This document shows positions 47,296 through 58,740 of a stretch of 64,000 bases of DNA, piece by piece. This DNA is from Verrucomicrobiota bacterium (GTDB lineage Bacteria; Verrucomicrobiota; Verrucomicrobiia; Limisphaerales; J093), in assembly GCA_027493615.1 (NCBI GenBank), contig JAOSKK010000036.1:186001-250000 (forward strand), given 5' to 3'. The stretch's first letter is position 1. Every line of letters begins with the position of its first letter. Position numbers and translations under genes: made by a program. The notes under the pieces are model-generated. The model searched no databases, was not told the DNA's origin, and worked only from the letters and a program-made list of their open reading frames with translations.

Positions 47296-47874
47296 ATGAG
47301 CCCGCTGCCATCCACCTTGGAGACCGCCGCCGTGCGGCCGATGAACGGCGCGAGCGTGGACGCGCCTCCTTCACGTCCCGCCCCCGTCCTGGTGCTGGGT
47401 CTGGGCAATGCCATCCTGAGCGACGACGCCATCGGGTTGCGGGTGGTTCGCGCCCTGCGGCAGCGGCTCGAACCGGGTGACCCGGTGGTGGCGGAGGAGA
47501 GCGAGGAGATGGGATTGGCGTTACTGGATCACATCGTCGGCTATCGCGAGCTCGTCCTCGTCGATGCCATCCAGACCGGGACACAGGCGCCGGGGTTTCT
47601 CCACGAGTTCGACGGGGACTGCCTTCCGACGCGGCGGGCCGGGGCCCCGCATTTCCTCGGGGTGGGCGATACGCTGGCCCTGGGTCGCCTCCTCGGACTG
47701 CCCATGCCCGAACGGGTGACCATCTTCGCCGTTGAAGTCGCCGACCCGTTCACCCTGGGCACGGACCTCACCCCGGCCGTCCAGGACGCCTTGGTCCCAA
47801 CCGTCGAGCGCGTGTGGGCTCGTCTGCGTTCCTTCCACCACGCGGACGGTTGCCTCGAACCGTCTTCTCGGTAA
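47296..47874 (+). CDS. hydrogenase maturation protease
   Basis: PVLVLGLGNAILSDDAIGLR is the HycI/HyaD-type N-terminus, with the Asp that binds Ni; VVAEESEEMGLALLDHIVGY has the second acidic site, and VTIFAVEVADPFTLGTDLTP is the conserved C-terminal strand with the E-V/D. About 192 aa; the first ~35 residues are variable and the start could be the ATG at 47341. It should remove the C-terminal tail of MvhA after nickel insertion. No hyp (hypA-F) genes are in the window. Confidence 0.87.
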   Translation: MSPLPSTLETAAVRPMNGASVDAPPSRPAPVLVLGLGNAILSDDAIGLRVVRALRQRLEPGDPVVAEESEEMGLALLDHIVGYRELVLVDAIQTGTQAPGFLHEFDGDCLPTRRAGAPHFLGVGDTLALGRLLGLPMPERVTIFAVEVADPFTLGTDLTPAVQDALVPTVERVWARLRSFHHADGCLEPSSR

Positions 47875-47883
47875 TCTTCCGCC

Positions 47884-48090
47884 ATGACTTGGCAGGAAGT
47901 CTGCGTCGAGGTCACCTCCCTCTCCAACACCGACACCGAGATCGAGGCGAAGCGGCGGCTCTACCTCGAGGCGGGTGCTGCCGAGGTCTGGGTATGCGAC
48001 GCGGACGGCCGCCTCTGGTTCTTCGACGCGTCCGGTGCGCTCTCCCGTTCGCGCCGTTGCCCGAGGTTCCCCAAACGCGTGCGCCTTTGA
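47884..48090 (+). pseudogene. C-terminal fragment of a Uma2-family protein
   Basis: TWQEVCVEVTSLSNTDTEIE, KRRLYLEAGAAEVWVCDADG and LWFFDASGALSRSRRCPRFP match the C-terminal third of Uma2 (DUF820) proteins (compare the fuller copy at 27.8 kb: EIAVSS, YAEAGVAEYWIV). The N-terminal two thirds are absent. Confidence 0.75.
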
Positions 48091-48339
48091 TCCGAGGTGT
48101 TCCTGAACCCTGACTTGGTGGGACTCTCGCCCCACCAGCAAGCGGAGGTACATGGGAAAGCGGACCGTGGCGAATCAATCTCTGACCTCCCATTCGCCTG
48201 TCCCCATTCGCCTGTAAACCCCGCCCGACAGATCGCGACCTTGCTGATGCGCCCCGCGCTTGCGCCCCGGCTCGCCGTGTCCAATGCTGCCGGCGAAGTG
48301 TAATGGGCTGACGCACGGAACCGTGCGAATTCCGCCGCC

Positions 48340-51300
48340 ATGGAAACACGACTGCCAGACCCGTCCCGCCGTGCTCCGGTGGTTCTCGGCTGGGTGCCGC
48401 TGGCCCTTGCCGCTGTGTTGCTGTTGCCCCTGACGAGCCGCACGGCTGAGGGCTCCAACGAACCCCGTTCCGTGCCGCACGGCACGGCCGTTGTTCAGGC
48501 CTGGCAACCGCACCAACGCCTCTACGTCAAGGGCGACCTCGGCGTCAGCGCCGCCCAGCTCGCCGGCCTCGAGCAGTGGCTGGACACGCACGCCACCAAC
48601 TGGGTGGTCGTCCTGCTCGAAAGCGCTGCCGGCGAGACATACACCGACCCCGAGGGCCAAACCTGGTCCGGCATCGAGGCCGTCAACCATGCCCTCGGCA
48701 AGGGCCTGATGAACCGGACCGACTTCGGCCAGTCGGTCGATCCCCGTACCGGGGAACGCAACGCCTGCTTCTTCGCCCTGTTCCTCAAGGACCGGCGCTT
48801 CTCCTACTACGGCTCCGATGCCCAGGACCGGCGCGGACTTGGCGAGGAGCAATGGATCGGCAACCTCGATGCCCCCGCCATCAGCGCCATGCGCAACGGC
48901 GGTCGCATCCTGGATGCCGTCAAGGACACCATCACCACCATTGAAGGCCGACTGACCGCCCGCATCGAAGCAGAGCGTGAAGCCGCGGCCCGGCAGGCCT
49001 CCGAACGCGAGTTGGCCCGCACCCGCGCCGCCGCCCAGGCGCAGGGGGATGTCGCCGCTGCTCGCGGGGCCCTCCAGCAACTCACCCGCCGCCTCGCGAC
49101 CTTCTCCAAACCGCCCTCCGAAGCCGGCGGCGATCTGGTCCGACCCGACCTCGCCGCAGCGAACGCGGATCTGGCCGCGGCCGAACAGGCCCTCAGCACT
49201 GGCCAGGCTGCGGACGCGACCCGCCTGGCCATGGCAGTCCGACGCCGCGTCGACCCGGTGTTGGACGGCCTCGATCGTCACGCCCAGGCGCCCGGGCGGT
49301 TCGAGGAGGTCGCCGCCCGCTACCAACAGCAGGCGCAACATCCCCGCGCCGATGCGGCTTCCGGCTCCCTGCGCGAGGCGGCGGATCGTCTCCAGGCCGC
49401 CCGCCGCGAACACGCCCGCGGCGATTCCAGTTACGAGGCCCACCTGGCCGCCGCCACCGCAGCCCTGGAAACCGCGCAAGCCTCGCTCGAGGCCGCCGAC
49501 CGCGCCGACCAGACGCGCCGCTTGTTCCTGGGGTTTGCCGGCAGCTCCGGCACCCTCGTGGTGCTTCTCCTGGGCGTCTTCCTCAACCGCCGTCGGGTGG
49601 GCCCACGCCGGGAGGCCCAGCATCTGCACGAGACCTGGCGGCAGGGGATGCGCGACAAGACCGACGGCCTGTTCGCCCTGCTCGACCGCCGTGCCACCGT
49701 GGTGGGCACCTCGACCCTCGACGCCGAACGGCGTTACGCCGGCCAAACCCTCGAGCTCAGCCGCCGCGCCATCCAGGACGTCGACGAGCTCTTCATCATG
49801 TCCGCCTCCGTAGATCGCATCCTCGCCCAAGCCCACCGCCTTCTCGAACCGGGCACCGTTCTCGGCCAAGCCCGGAACTTCTTCCTCTGCCGCGGCTACC
49901 TGCGGGCCTTGCGCCTGCTCAAGGACGAGCCCATCCGCTTCCAACCCGGCGACCGCGTCGAGCTCATCGTCCGCGGACCCCGCACCGAACGCGACCGGCT
50001 GCTGGGCGATCTGGCCAGTTACCAGCCCTTCGCGTTGACCTTCCAGGAACTCATCGAGGCCTTCAACCAGCGCGCCGACCGCGCCCTCGCCACCCTGGAC
50101 CAGATCGAGTCCAGCACGCTCGAAGGGACCCGCGTGATCGCGACGATCGAGGCCGACCTCGACGCGGCGCGGACCCAGGCTGAAACCCTCGCCGCGGCAG
50201 CCGTCGAGGACGGGTGGCTGAACCTCGAAGCCCTGCGCCTGCAGCTCCTCCCGGCGGCCAGCGAGACACTGGCGCAGGCCTTGCGACAGGCAGCGGCTGA
50301 TCCCGTGGGCGCCCTGGCCGGACCCGCGGCGCGTGCGCAGCAACAGGCCAGCGACGCGCGCCCTCGCCACCGCCGTGGCCCACGTCCGACAGGAACGGGT
50401 CCCCCGCTTCCAGGAGCATCGGCAAAGGCTGCAGGCCGCCGGCTTGGCCGTGGGTTGGGTCGACGACGCCCTCGAAACCCTGTCTGCCTCCGCCGACAAC
50501 ATCGCTTCCGCAGCCCGTGAGGCCTCCGCCGCCCCGGCCATCCAGGACTTTGCCCGCACCAGCCAGGAGTTGGCCGAACGCCTCGAGCAAACCGTCGCGC
50601 TTCACCAGCGTCGCGAAGACCAGACCGCCCCGGCGGTCGCCACGGCCCGTGCCCGCATCGCCGAGGCCCGCCGCCGGTTGGGCACCGCCCTCGGTCTCGA
50701 TCCGGCGCGCACGCTTGTCGAACAGGGCCTCAGCCCGGAAGAACGCCTCGCCGCCGCCGACGCTCAGTTGACGGCCGCACGCGCCTCCCTGGACCGGGGC
50801 GACGTCCCCGCGGCGCAGGGTGCCCTCGATGCGGCCGAAGCCCTGGTCTGCGAAGCGGGTGCGCTGATCGACACCACCCTCGAGGTGCTCGAACGTCACG
50901 AGCGCGAGGTGGCATCCCTGCGCGCCGAACACCAGCGTCTGGAGACGTTGCTGCCCGAACGCCGCGCCACCCTGACCCGCCTCGCCGCCACGTATGCGCC
51001 GGACACGCTGCTGCTCGGCGCGGGCGACCCGGCCCATCCCCAAGCCAACGGCACGGTGAGTGACAACCTCGAGGAAGCGCAGGGCAGCCTGTCTGAGGCG
51101 CGCGCCCGCATCCAGCGGGCCGAAGCCATCTTCACCACCGGCCGGCTGCTCGAAGCGGCCGACTTCTGGAGCCGCGCCCGCGCCGACCTGGAAATCGCCG
51201 CCGTGCGGTTGCAGGAACTCGACGAGAAGCGCGCCCGCCTGGAGACCACGGAGGCCGCCAACGCCCGCCGCCTCGCGGACCTGGAAAGCCGCGCCGCCAC

Positions 51301-52239
51301 GCTCGATTCGCGCCTGGCCACACCCGCCACCATGCGTCCCACCCTCGCCCGCCTGGCCGCGGCCCGGCAGCGCCTCCCCGACATGCGGTCCCGCCTCGCC
51401 GTTCCCGCGCGCAACCCCTTCACGCTCGCGGCCGAACTCGACGCCATCAGCCTCGAGTTCGATCAGGTCGAAGACCAGGCGCGTTGCGATCGGGACGTCT
51501 TCGAGGAGGCCCGCCGCAGCCTCACGGCCGCGTTCGCCCAGGCGCAGCAGGCCGAAACCGTGGCGGCGGAGATCGCGCGGAGTGGCCTGACGCCCAGCCC
51601 CGCCATGCTCGCCGCCCGCGACGAAATCCCGCGCCTGACCCCCGCGCTCGACGCCCTGGAGAACCAGCTCCGCCGCGCGCACGAGGATTGGGCGCAGGTC
51701 GACGCCGAAGCCGACCGCCTCACCGCCCATGCGGCCCAGCTCACGGCCACGCTCAAGGGCGAACTCGAACGGGCCCGGAGCGTCGTCGAGGCCATCTCCA
51801 ACGCCGCCGCCGCCGTCCGTTCGGCCGGCTCCTGGACCGGCGGCTGGAAGGTTCTGATCCACGGCAGTCCGGGCAGTGACGCGCTGGAGGAGGCCCGGCG
51901 CCTCCTGCAACGCGGCGCCTACGACCATGCCCGGGCGCAGGCGGAAACCGCACGTCGCATGGCCGCCGCCGCGATTGCGGAAGCCGAGGCCGAAATGCGG
52001 CGCCGGGAGGCTGCCGAACGCGCGCGCCGGCAGCACGAGCGGGCCCTTCGCCAGGCCGCCGAGATGGCCCGACAGACTCGCCGCTCAAGCTCCTGGAGCA
52101 CGGGAGGTTTGGGGGGGCGCTCGGCGGAGGCCTATCGCGCGGCGGCTTCGGTGGCCGTTCCTCCTGGGGCGGCTCCGGCTCCGGCGCCCGCTCCTCCGGC
52201 TTCGGTTCGGGATCAGGCGCCCGCACCTCAGGGTGGTGA
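48340..52239 (+). CDS. giant TPM-domain protein with long coiled coil and Gly/Ser-rich tail, two frameshifts
   Basis: About 1,300 aa. A signal peptide (LGWVPLALAAVLLLPLTSRT), then a TPM-like domain (residues ~50-215: RLYVKGDLGVSAAQLAGLEQ, WVVVLLESAAGETYTDPEG, EEQWIGNLDAPAISAMRNGG), an Ala/Arg/Glu-rich helical region, one transmembrane helix (LFLGFAGSSGTLVVLLLGVF, ~400-420), then more than 800 residues of predicted coiled coil. Frame changes near 50350 and at GGGGGGG near 52108; past the second, the frame reads LSRGGFGGRSSWGGSGSGAR and stops at 52237-52239, ending SGW, as in TPM proteins (YgcG-like). Without that shift the frame stops at 52249 with an Ala/Pro tail. The function is unknown; a large envelope-anchored scaffold is plausible. 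Confidence 0.75.
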
Positions 52240-52365
52240 GACGCCCTGACCCTTTCTTGTCCTTTCGCCAGGCAAAGACCCGTTGACACCCCACCGGGTA
52301 TTACGTTGACTTCGCGTTCCGCAAAGGCTGGCCCAGCGGAACTGACAACGAAAGAGACACCGATT

Positions 52366-55157
<2,792 letters not shown>

Positions 55158-55207
55158 TCCCTCGCGGTGAGGCGAGACTCCGTCGAGCCTTCACCTGATT
55201 TGCGCCA

Positions 55208-55237
55208 GCCGCCCCGGGCCACCGGGGCGGCCTTTCT
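55208..55237 (+). terminator. rho-independent terminator of ppdK
   Basis: GCCGCCCCGG (55208-55217) and CCGGGGCGGC (55222-55231) form a perfect 10-bp stem with a 4-nt loop, followed by CTTTCT. A diverged second copy, with a partial ppdK copy before it, is at 57678. Confidence 0.85.
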
Positions 55238-55291
55238 GCTGGCGGGAGTCGCTTCTTGCCCTTGAGCACCAGACGGGGTCGTTCTCCTTCC

Positions 55292-55477
55292 ATGTACGCG
55301 AAAGCCATCGTCGGCGGAAAGCTGATCCGGTTTCGGCTGTCTCCGGAACTGGCGCGCGCGCATCGCACCAACGCTGGCAAGGCGATGAGTGAGGAAGAGG
55401 TCATCCAGTTCGTGGAGAACCGCCGCCGCGCCCTGGCCCTGCGCCGAGCCAAGCCCTACCTTGCGAGTCGTTCTTGA
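55292..55477 (+). CDS. small antitoxin-like partner of the PIN protein
   Basis: 61 aa from the ATG at 55292: MYAKAIVGGKLIRFRLSPEL, then AMSEEEVIQFVENRRRALAL. A basic N-terminal strand and a C-terminal helix. It overlaps the PIN toxin start by 17 bases. I do not recognise the family; the antitoxin role is inferred from size and coupling. Confidence 0.55.
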   Translation: MYAKAIVGGKLIRFRLSPELARAHRTNAGKAMSEEEVIQFVENRRRALALRRAKPYLASRS

Positions 55478-55886
55478 CACCCGCATCCTCAAGCTCGCGA
55501 CCCTGCCCCCGGCGGTCAACCCACCCGCACTGATTGTTGAACTGGCGCTCGCGGGGCGGCTGGGAAAGTGGGCTTCGCCAGCCGTGATTGAGGAGAATGC
55601 CGAAGTCCTCCGTGAGCATGAGGTCTTCCTCCGGCGAGTACTGCAGCGGCTGGAGATCTGCTACCCACTCACTGAGCTGGAGATCATCCGGCACAGCCCC
55701 GACAACCGCTTCCTCGAGTGTGCCCTGGCGGTCGAGGCCGACTACCTCGTCACCGTGAACACCGCACGCGGGCATTTCGACCGGGAGGATTACCAGGGGG
55801 TGCGTGTCGCAAGACCAGGTGAATTCCTCAGCCAGCCTGCGGTGGCGACTCTGGTAGCGGCGTGGACAGCCTCGCCGGCCCAGTAA
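55461..55886 (+). CDS. PIN-domain toxin-like ribonuclease
   Basis: A TTG start gives LRVVLDTRILKLATLPPAVN, with the first PIN Asp. VELALAGRLGKWASPAVIEE and NAEVLREHE carry the mid-domain Glu region; DNRFLECALAVEADYLVTVN has the acidic cluster of PIN_3-type toxins (D-N-x-F-L-E-C-A). About 141 aa. The usual 'VTGD' is VTVN here, so the last acidic residue is missing and activity may be reduced. The C-terminus overlaps the convergent hypothetical gene. Confidence 0.75.
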   Translation: MRVVLDTRILKLATLPPAVNPPALIVELALAGRLGKWASPAVIEENAEVLREHEVFLRRVLQRLEICYPLTELEIIRHSPDNRFLECALAVEADYLVTVNTARGHFDREDYQGVRVARPGEFLSQPAVATLVAAWTASPAQ

Positions 55887-56041
55887 GCACCGTTGCGACG
55901 CCCACGTTCACGCGGCGGATATGCCGCCGCCCATTGGCGGGTGTTGTCGCAGAAGCGATGCGGGTCGTGGCCCGCCTCGCGGGCCAGTTCGTCTTTGATG
56001 CGCCAGACTTCCTCAAGTATCGGTGCCGCTGCCGTTTTCAT
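55790..56041 (-). CDS. hypothetical small protein, possible TA component
   Basis: MKTAAAPILEEVWRIKDELA, then EAGHDPHRFCDNTRQWAAAY. The first ~45 residues match a small hypothetical family I recall from Cyanobacteria/Verrucomicrobia that occurs as the second gene of antitoxin-like pairs. The remaining part (GEAVHAATRVATAGWLRN) looks unlike it and may be out of frame. The ATG overlaps the stop of the upstream antitoxin relic (ATGA). Confidence 0.45.
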   Translation of the reverse strand: MKTAAAPILEEVWRIKDELAREAGHDPHRFCDNTRQWAAAYPPRERGRRNGAYWAGEAVHAATRVATAGWLRNSPGLATRTPW

Positions 56042-56238
56042 AGGGTGAATCTCCCGCTCCGCGCCTGTTCGTGGGATTCGGCGATGGGTCTAAGGAATCG
56101 CTCGTCGTGTTCCAAGCGGTCGTCGAACCATTCGTCTTCGTCGGCGAAGCCGACGGGGATGGCCGCCGGCTTCCCATGCCGGGCGATCAGCACTTCGCCA
56201 TCTCCAGTCCGGGAACCGCCGCACGCCCTGCAGCCAAC
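56038..56238 (-). pseudogene. C-terminal part of a Phd/YefM-type antitoxin
   Basis: The frame reads GEVLIARHGKPAAIPVGFAD then EDEWFDDRLEHDERFLRPIA and stops in ATGA overlap with the next gene. 'DGEVLIARHGKPAA' is the classic centre of Phd/YefM antitoxins. The N-terminal DNA-binding half is absent; upstream in frame is a TGA that ends the neighbouring small gene. Confidence 0.65.
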
Positions 56239-56476
56239 TCAGTTTGAGGCGACACGGCGGCGGGAGACGCTTCGGGGAAACCTCCAATCGCGTGACATGC
56301 ACGAGATTGATGAAGTGCGCCGTGCCATCACCCTCAGCCACCGCGATGGACGTACCACCGGGCAGCAGCCAGACCCACTCGGGATGCGGGACGTCCAGGG
56401 CCTTCTGTTCGGCAACATGAACGCGAAAGGGCACGAAGGGCGTCGCAGTCAGCAATTGCCGCAGTTGCGCCAGCAT
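56239..56476 (-). CDS. hypothetical protein, ~78 aa
   Basis: MLAQLRQLLTATPFVPFRVH, then VPHPEWVWLLPGGTSIAVAE and THVTRLEV-like ending. It belongs to a recurrent short hypothetical family ('NPFVPF-RMADG....VPHPE') common in Verrucomicrobia and Planctomycetes; function unknown. The exact end is uncertain because a one-base shift is needed to reach the TGA at 56239. Confidence 0.5.
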
Positions 56477-56566
56477 CATGCGCGCAAGGTGGCGGGACCA
56501 TGGCCAGTTGTCAACCGCCCCGCGACAGAAGCACCCCTTCACCTCGACCCACTCGACCGGCGCGGC

Positions 56567-56756
56567 TCACGAATGCAACCGCAGACTCGCGGGTTGGATC
56601 GTTTGGCTGGGCTCCAGGATCACCGCGCGCTCGATGACGTTCCGCAGTTCACGCACGTTCCCCGGCCAACCATGGCTCAACCACTCGTGCCGCGCGGCCT
56701 CGAGTATCTCCGCGATCGGCTTCTCCATGCCGAGCGCGTTCACCCTCGGAAAGGGT
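56567..56756 (-). pseudogene. C-terminal fragment of a sigma-54-dependent activator
   Basis: MEKPIAEILEAARHEWLSHG, WPGNVRELRNVIERAVILEP and SQTIQPASLRLHS correspond to the end of an AAA+ sigma-54 activator domain (WPGNVREL motif). Nothing else of such a gene is present; its start abuts the vapC-like gene, apparently joined by a deletion or insertion. It differs from the regulator at 3.8-5.4 kb, so it is not a copy of that gene. Confidence 0.7.
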
Positions 56757-57140
56757 CGGGACGTGCGGGTAGCCGAGGATCTTCCCATCCGTGGTCACGA
56801 GCGTGAGGCGTTCGTAGCGCGCGGTGGCGATCAGGACGCGGTCCGCCGGATCCCGGTGAACAGGCGGCGGCAGGCTGTAGACCTCCGCCATGATTTCGGC
56901 GGTGATCGGCAAGCAGGTCCAAGCCGTTCGTTGGAGCAGAGCAGCCCACCAAGCCCGCCAGTGCTGCTTGAGCGTGATCCTCCCGCGCTCCTGAAGGCAG
57001 GCGAGCTCAGCCACCGAGATCGCCGAGACGAAGACTTCACCCGGAGGGGCCGCGTCGATCAGCTGGAGTGTCGCCGGGGACAGGTCGGCGGTGTTCCCCG
57101 CGACGAACAGGAGGGTGCAGGTGTCGAGCAGATAAGGCAT
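56757..57140 (-). CDS. VapC-type PIN-domain toxin
   Basis: MPYLLDTCTLLFVAGNTADL carries the first Asp; FVSAISVAELACLQERGRIT the conserved Glu; DPADRVLIATARYERLTLVT and TDGKIL the acidic C-terminal cluster. The normal end would be shortly after GYPHVPTL; beyond that the frame runs into the sigma-54 fragment, so the true stop is lost. VapC toxins are Mg-dependent RNases. The start lies 7 bases after the antitoxin stop. Confidence 0.8.
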
Positions 57141-57147
57141 AGCTGGC

Positions 57148-57396
57148 TCACTTGAGCATGGCCCAGTCGGCTTCGGGAATGCAGGGCTCGGTCAGATCGC
57201 CATGGATTTGCACCGTGCCCTTCATACAGCCCACCACGCTGTGTTGCGCCTTGCGGGGCGCTGGCTTGCGGATGGGCTCGACGCGGGCCAGCGGGACATT
57301 GCGCCGGCAGACAATCACCTCCGCGCCTTGCTCGACCAAGGCCAGCAGCTCCGAGAACCGGTCTTTGAACTCAGCGACGTTGACGGTCTTACTCAT
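57148..57396 (-). CDS. Phd/YefM-type antitoxin of the vapC pair
   Basis: 82 aa from the ATG at 57396: MSKTVNVAEFKDRFSELLAL, VEQGAEVIVCRRNVPLARVE. The N-terminal DNA-binding fold of the Phd/YefM family is followed by a toxin-binding tail (GDLTEPCIPEADWAMLK). Directly upstream of vapC on the same strand, the usual order. Confidence 0.8.
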   Translation of the reverse strand: MSKTVNVAEFKDRFSELLALVEQGAEVIVCRRNVPLARVEPIRKPAPRKAQHSVVGCMKGTVQIHGDLTEPCIPEADWAMLK

Positions 57397-57494
57397 GGGC
57401 AGGAACATGGTCAACTTCCAGGCTCCAGGCAAGGGCTTCCCGAAAGGCACTGCAAGCCTGGGCGAAAAGAACGGGCGTGAAGGGACGCCACGGG

Positions 57495-57620
57495 TCCAGC
57501 GGCATGCTCGAGGTGCCGCGCGGCTCCCTCACCGCTGACGAAATTGCCTGGACCGCCGAGTTCTTCAGCTCCGGTACCAACGACCTCACGCAGACCTGCC
57601 TGGGCATGAGCGCACGCGGC
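57495..57620 (+). pseudogene. fragment of a second pyruvate phosphate dikinase
   Basis: LEVPRGSLTADEIAWTAEFF, SSGTNDLTQTCLGMS matches residues of ppdK at 54686-54800 (EVPRGALTADEIAQTAEFFS, FGTNDLTQTALGMS), clearly diverged at the DNA level. It ends abruptly after GMS and is followed ~60 bases later by a terminator resembling the ppdK one. It is the relic of a duplicated ppdK 3' part with an internal deletion. Confidence 0.8.
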
Positions 57621-57677
57621 CCGCGTTCTCGCCCCGGCGCCTGGCCGGGGCGAACCTCGGGCACGCCATTCGTCTAG

Positions 57678-57706
57678 GCCGCCCCGGGCAACCGGGGAGG
57701 CTTTCC
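57678..57706 (+). terminator. terminator-like hairpin, diverged copy of the ppdK terminator
   Basis: GCCGCCCCGG (57678-57687) pairs with CCGGGGAGGC (57692-57701) with one mismatch and a GCAA loop, followed by TTTCCT. The left arm is identical to that of the terminator at 55208. Confidence 0.6.
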
Positions 57707-57956
57707 TGACCGGGATCTGGCCGCCCGGACTCGCTTCCTGCCCACAAGCGTGAGGGGGGAAGCAACTGGTCAGGCGGGAAGAACCGAAAATCCCGCGTCA
57801 TTGCTTTCGACTGGGTTGGCGCCGTGTTGGCAGCCCAACGGTTCAACCAGAGCGGGCCTCGGCGCGGCTGACGGTTCGTCGTGACGCCGAAGCGTTCGGC
57901 CGCTATCTTCGCTGTCGCTCTGAGGAAGCCGGAGCGGCCTTGTTCCAGCGACGCGT

Positions 57957-58358
57957 ATGCCAAGCGGGCTGAATGGCGAACAATGGATGGCTGTTCTCGA
58001 ACGGCTTGCCAGCGCTTTGCCCGCCGAGGGTTCGCCCGTGCGACTTTGCCTGATCGGTTCCGCCGCGTGCCTTCTGGGCGGCATGGAGGGGCGGACCTCC
58101 GCGGATCTGGACATCTGGAAGCCGGCCAGTTATTAGGACCGGATGGAGCTTTCCTTCGCCGCCAAGCGCGCTGGCCTGCTGTTCGATCCCAAGACCACGC
58201 TGGAGCCGGACGCCCCCTACCTGCAGTTGGTCGAGCCGGGTTTGACCCAACTCGGCGAGTTTGTGCCGGTGTTCGTGGAGCGCCTGGGACGCCTGCACAT
58301 CCTCCGCCCGCCCGTCGAGAACCTGGTCTATCTGGATGTCCTGAAACCCACGCCATGA
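57957..58358 (+). CDS. DUF6036-type nucleotidyltransferase-like protein, one frameshift
   Basis: MPSGLNGEQWMAVLERLASA, VRLCLIGSAACLLGGMEGRT, SADLDIWKPAS, then a frame change near 58133 and DRMELSFAAKRAGLLFDPKT to VENLVYLDVLKPTP. The G-S-A...-D-x-D pattern (GSAACLLGG, SADLDIW) is that of a minimal nucleotidyltransferase fold as in DUF6036/AbiEii-like proteins. The stop overlaps the next start (ATGA). Such pairs often behave as toxin-antitoxin or abortive-infection units. Confidence 0.65.
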
Positions 58359-58627
58359 CCCAGCGCGAAGAAGAACTGGCGGCCCGCGAACTGCTGGAGA
58401 ATCCGGAGAGGGTTGGCATCTTCCTCCGCCAGCAGCGCTGGGCAGAATTGGCAGCCTTGGTGAGGTTTGCCCAGCGTGATGTTCCCCGGGAACTCGCCCA
58501 GACCGACCCGGCGCTTTACCGCCGGTTGCGAGAGCAGATCACCCGGTTCTTCCTCCGAGGTGGCGATGCCTTCTCGTTGGAGGCCTTGGAGGCCAAGATT
58601 CGAACCCCCACGGCCGCGCACGAATGA
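58355..58627 (+). CDS. partner protein of the nucleotidyltransferase-like gene
   Basis: 90 aa: MTQREEELAARELLENPERV, FLRQQRWAELAALVRFAQRD, DPALYRRLREQITRFF. All-helical and charged, no recognised domain. The four-base overlap with the upstream gene implies a two-component unit; which member would be toxic cannot be told. Confidence 0.6.
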   Translation: MTQREEELAARELLENPERVGIFLRQQRWAELAALVRFAQRDVPRELAQTDPALYRRLREQITRFFLRGGDAFSLEALEAKIRTPTAAHE

Positions 58628-58740
58628 TCCGACGTCGGGCGGCGGGCAAGCTGTTGAAGTCCGCTGACCATGGGCTCGCGATGGCCCGGTAGCCCGGAAC
58701 AGGGTTGACACGCGTGGCCGTCGTCACAACCTCGGGCGCC

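Noticed and set aside
48189..48215. Direct repeat CCCATTCGCCTGT twice with one base between
   Set aside because: Only two units, no spacer regularity; not a CRISPR array or iteron cluster. No CRISPR-like array was seen anywhere in the window.
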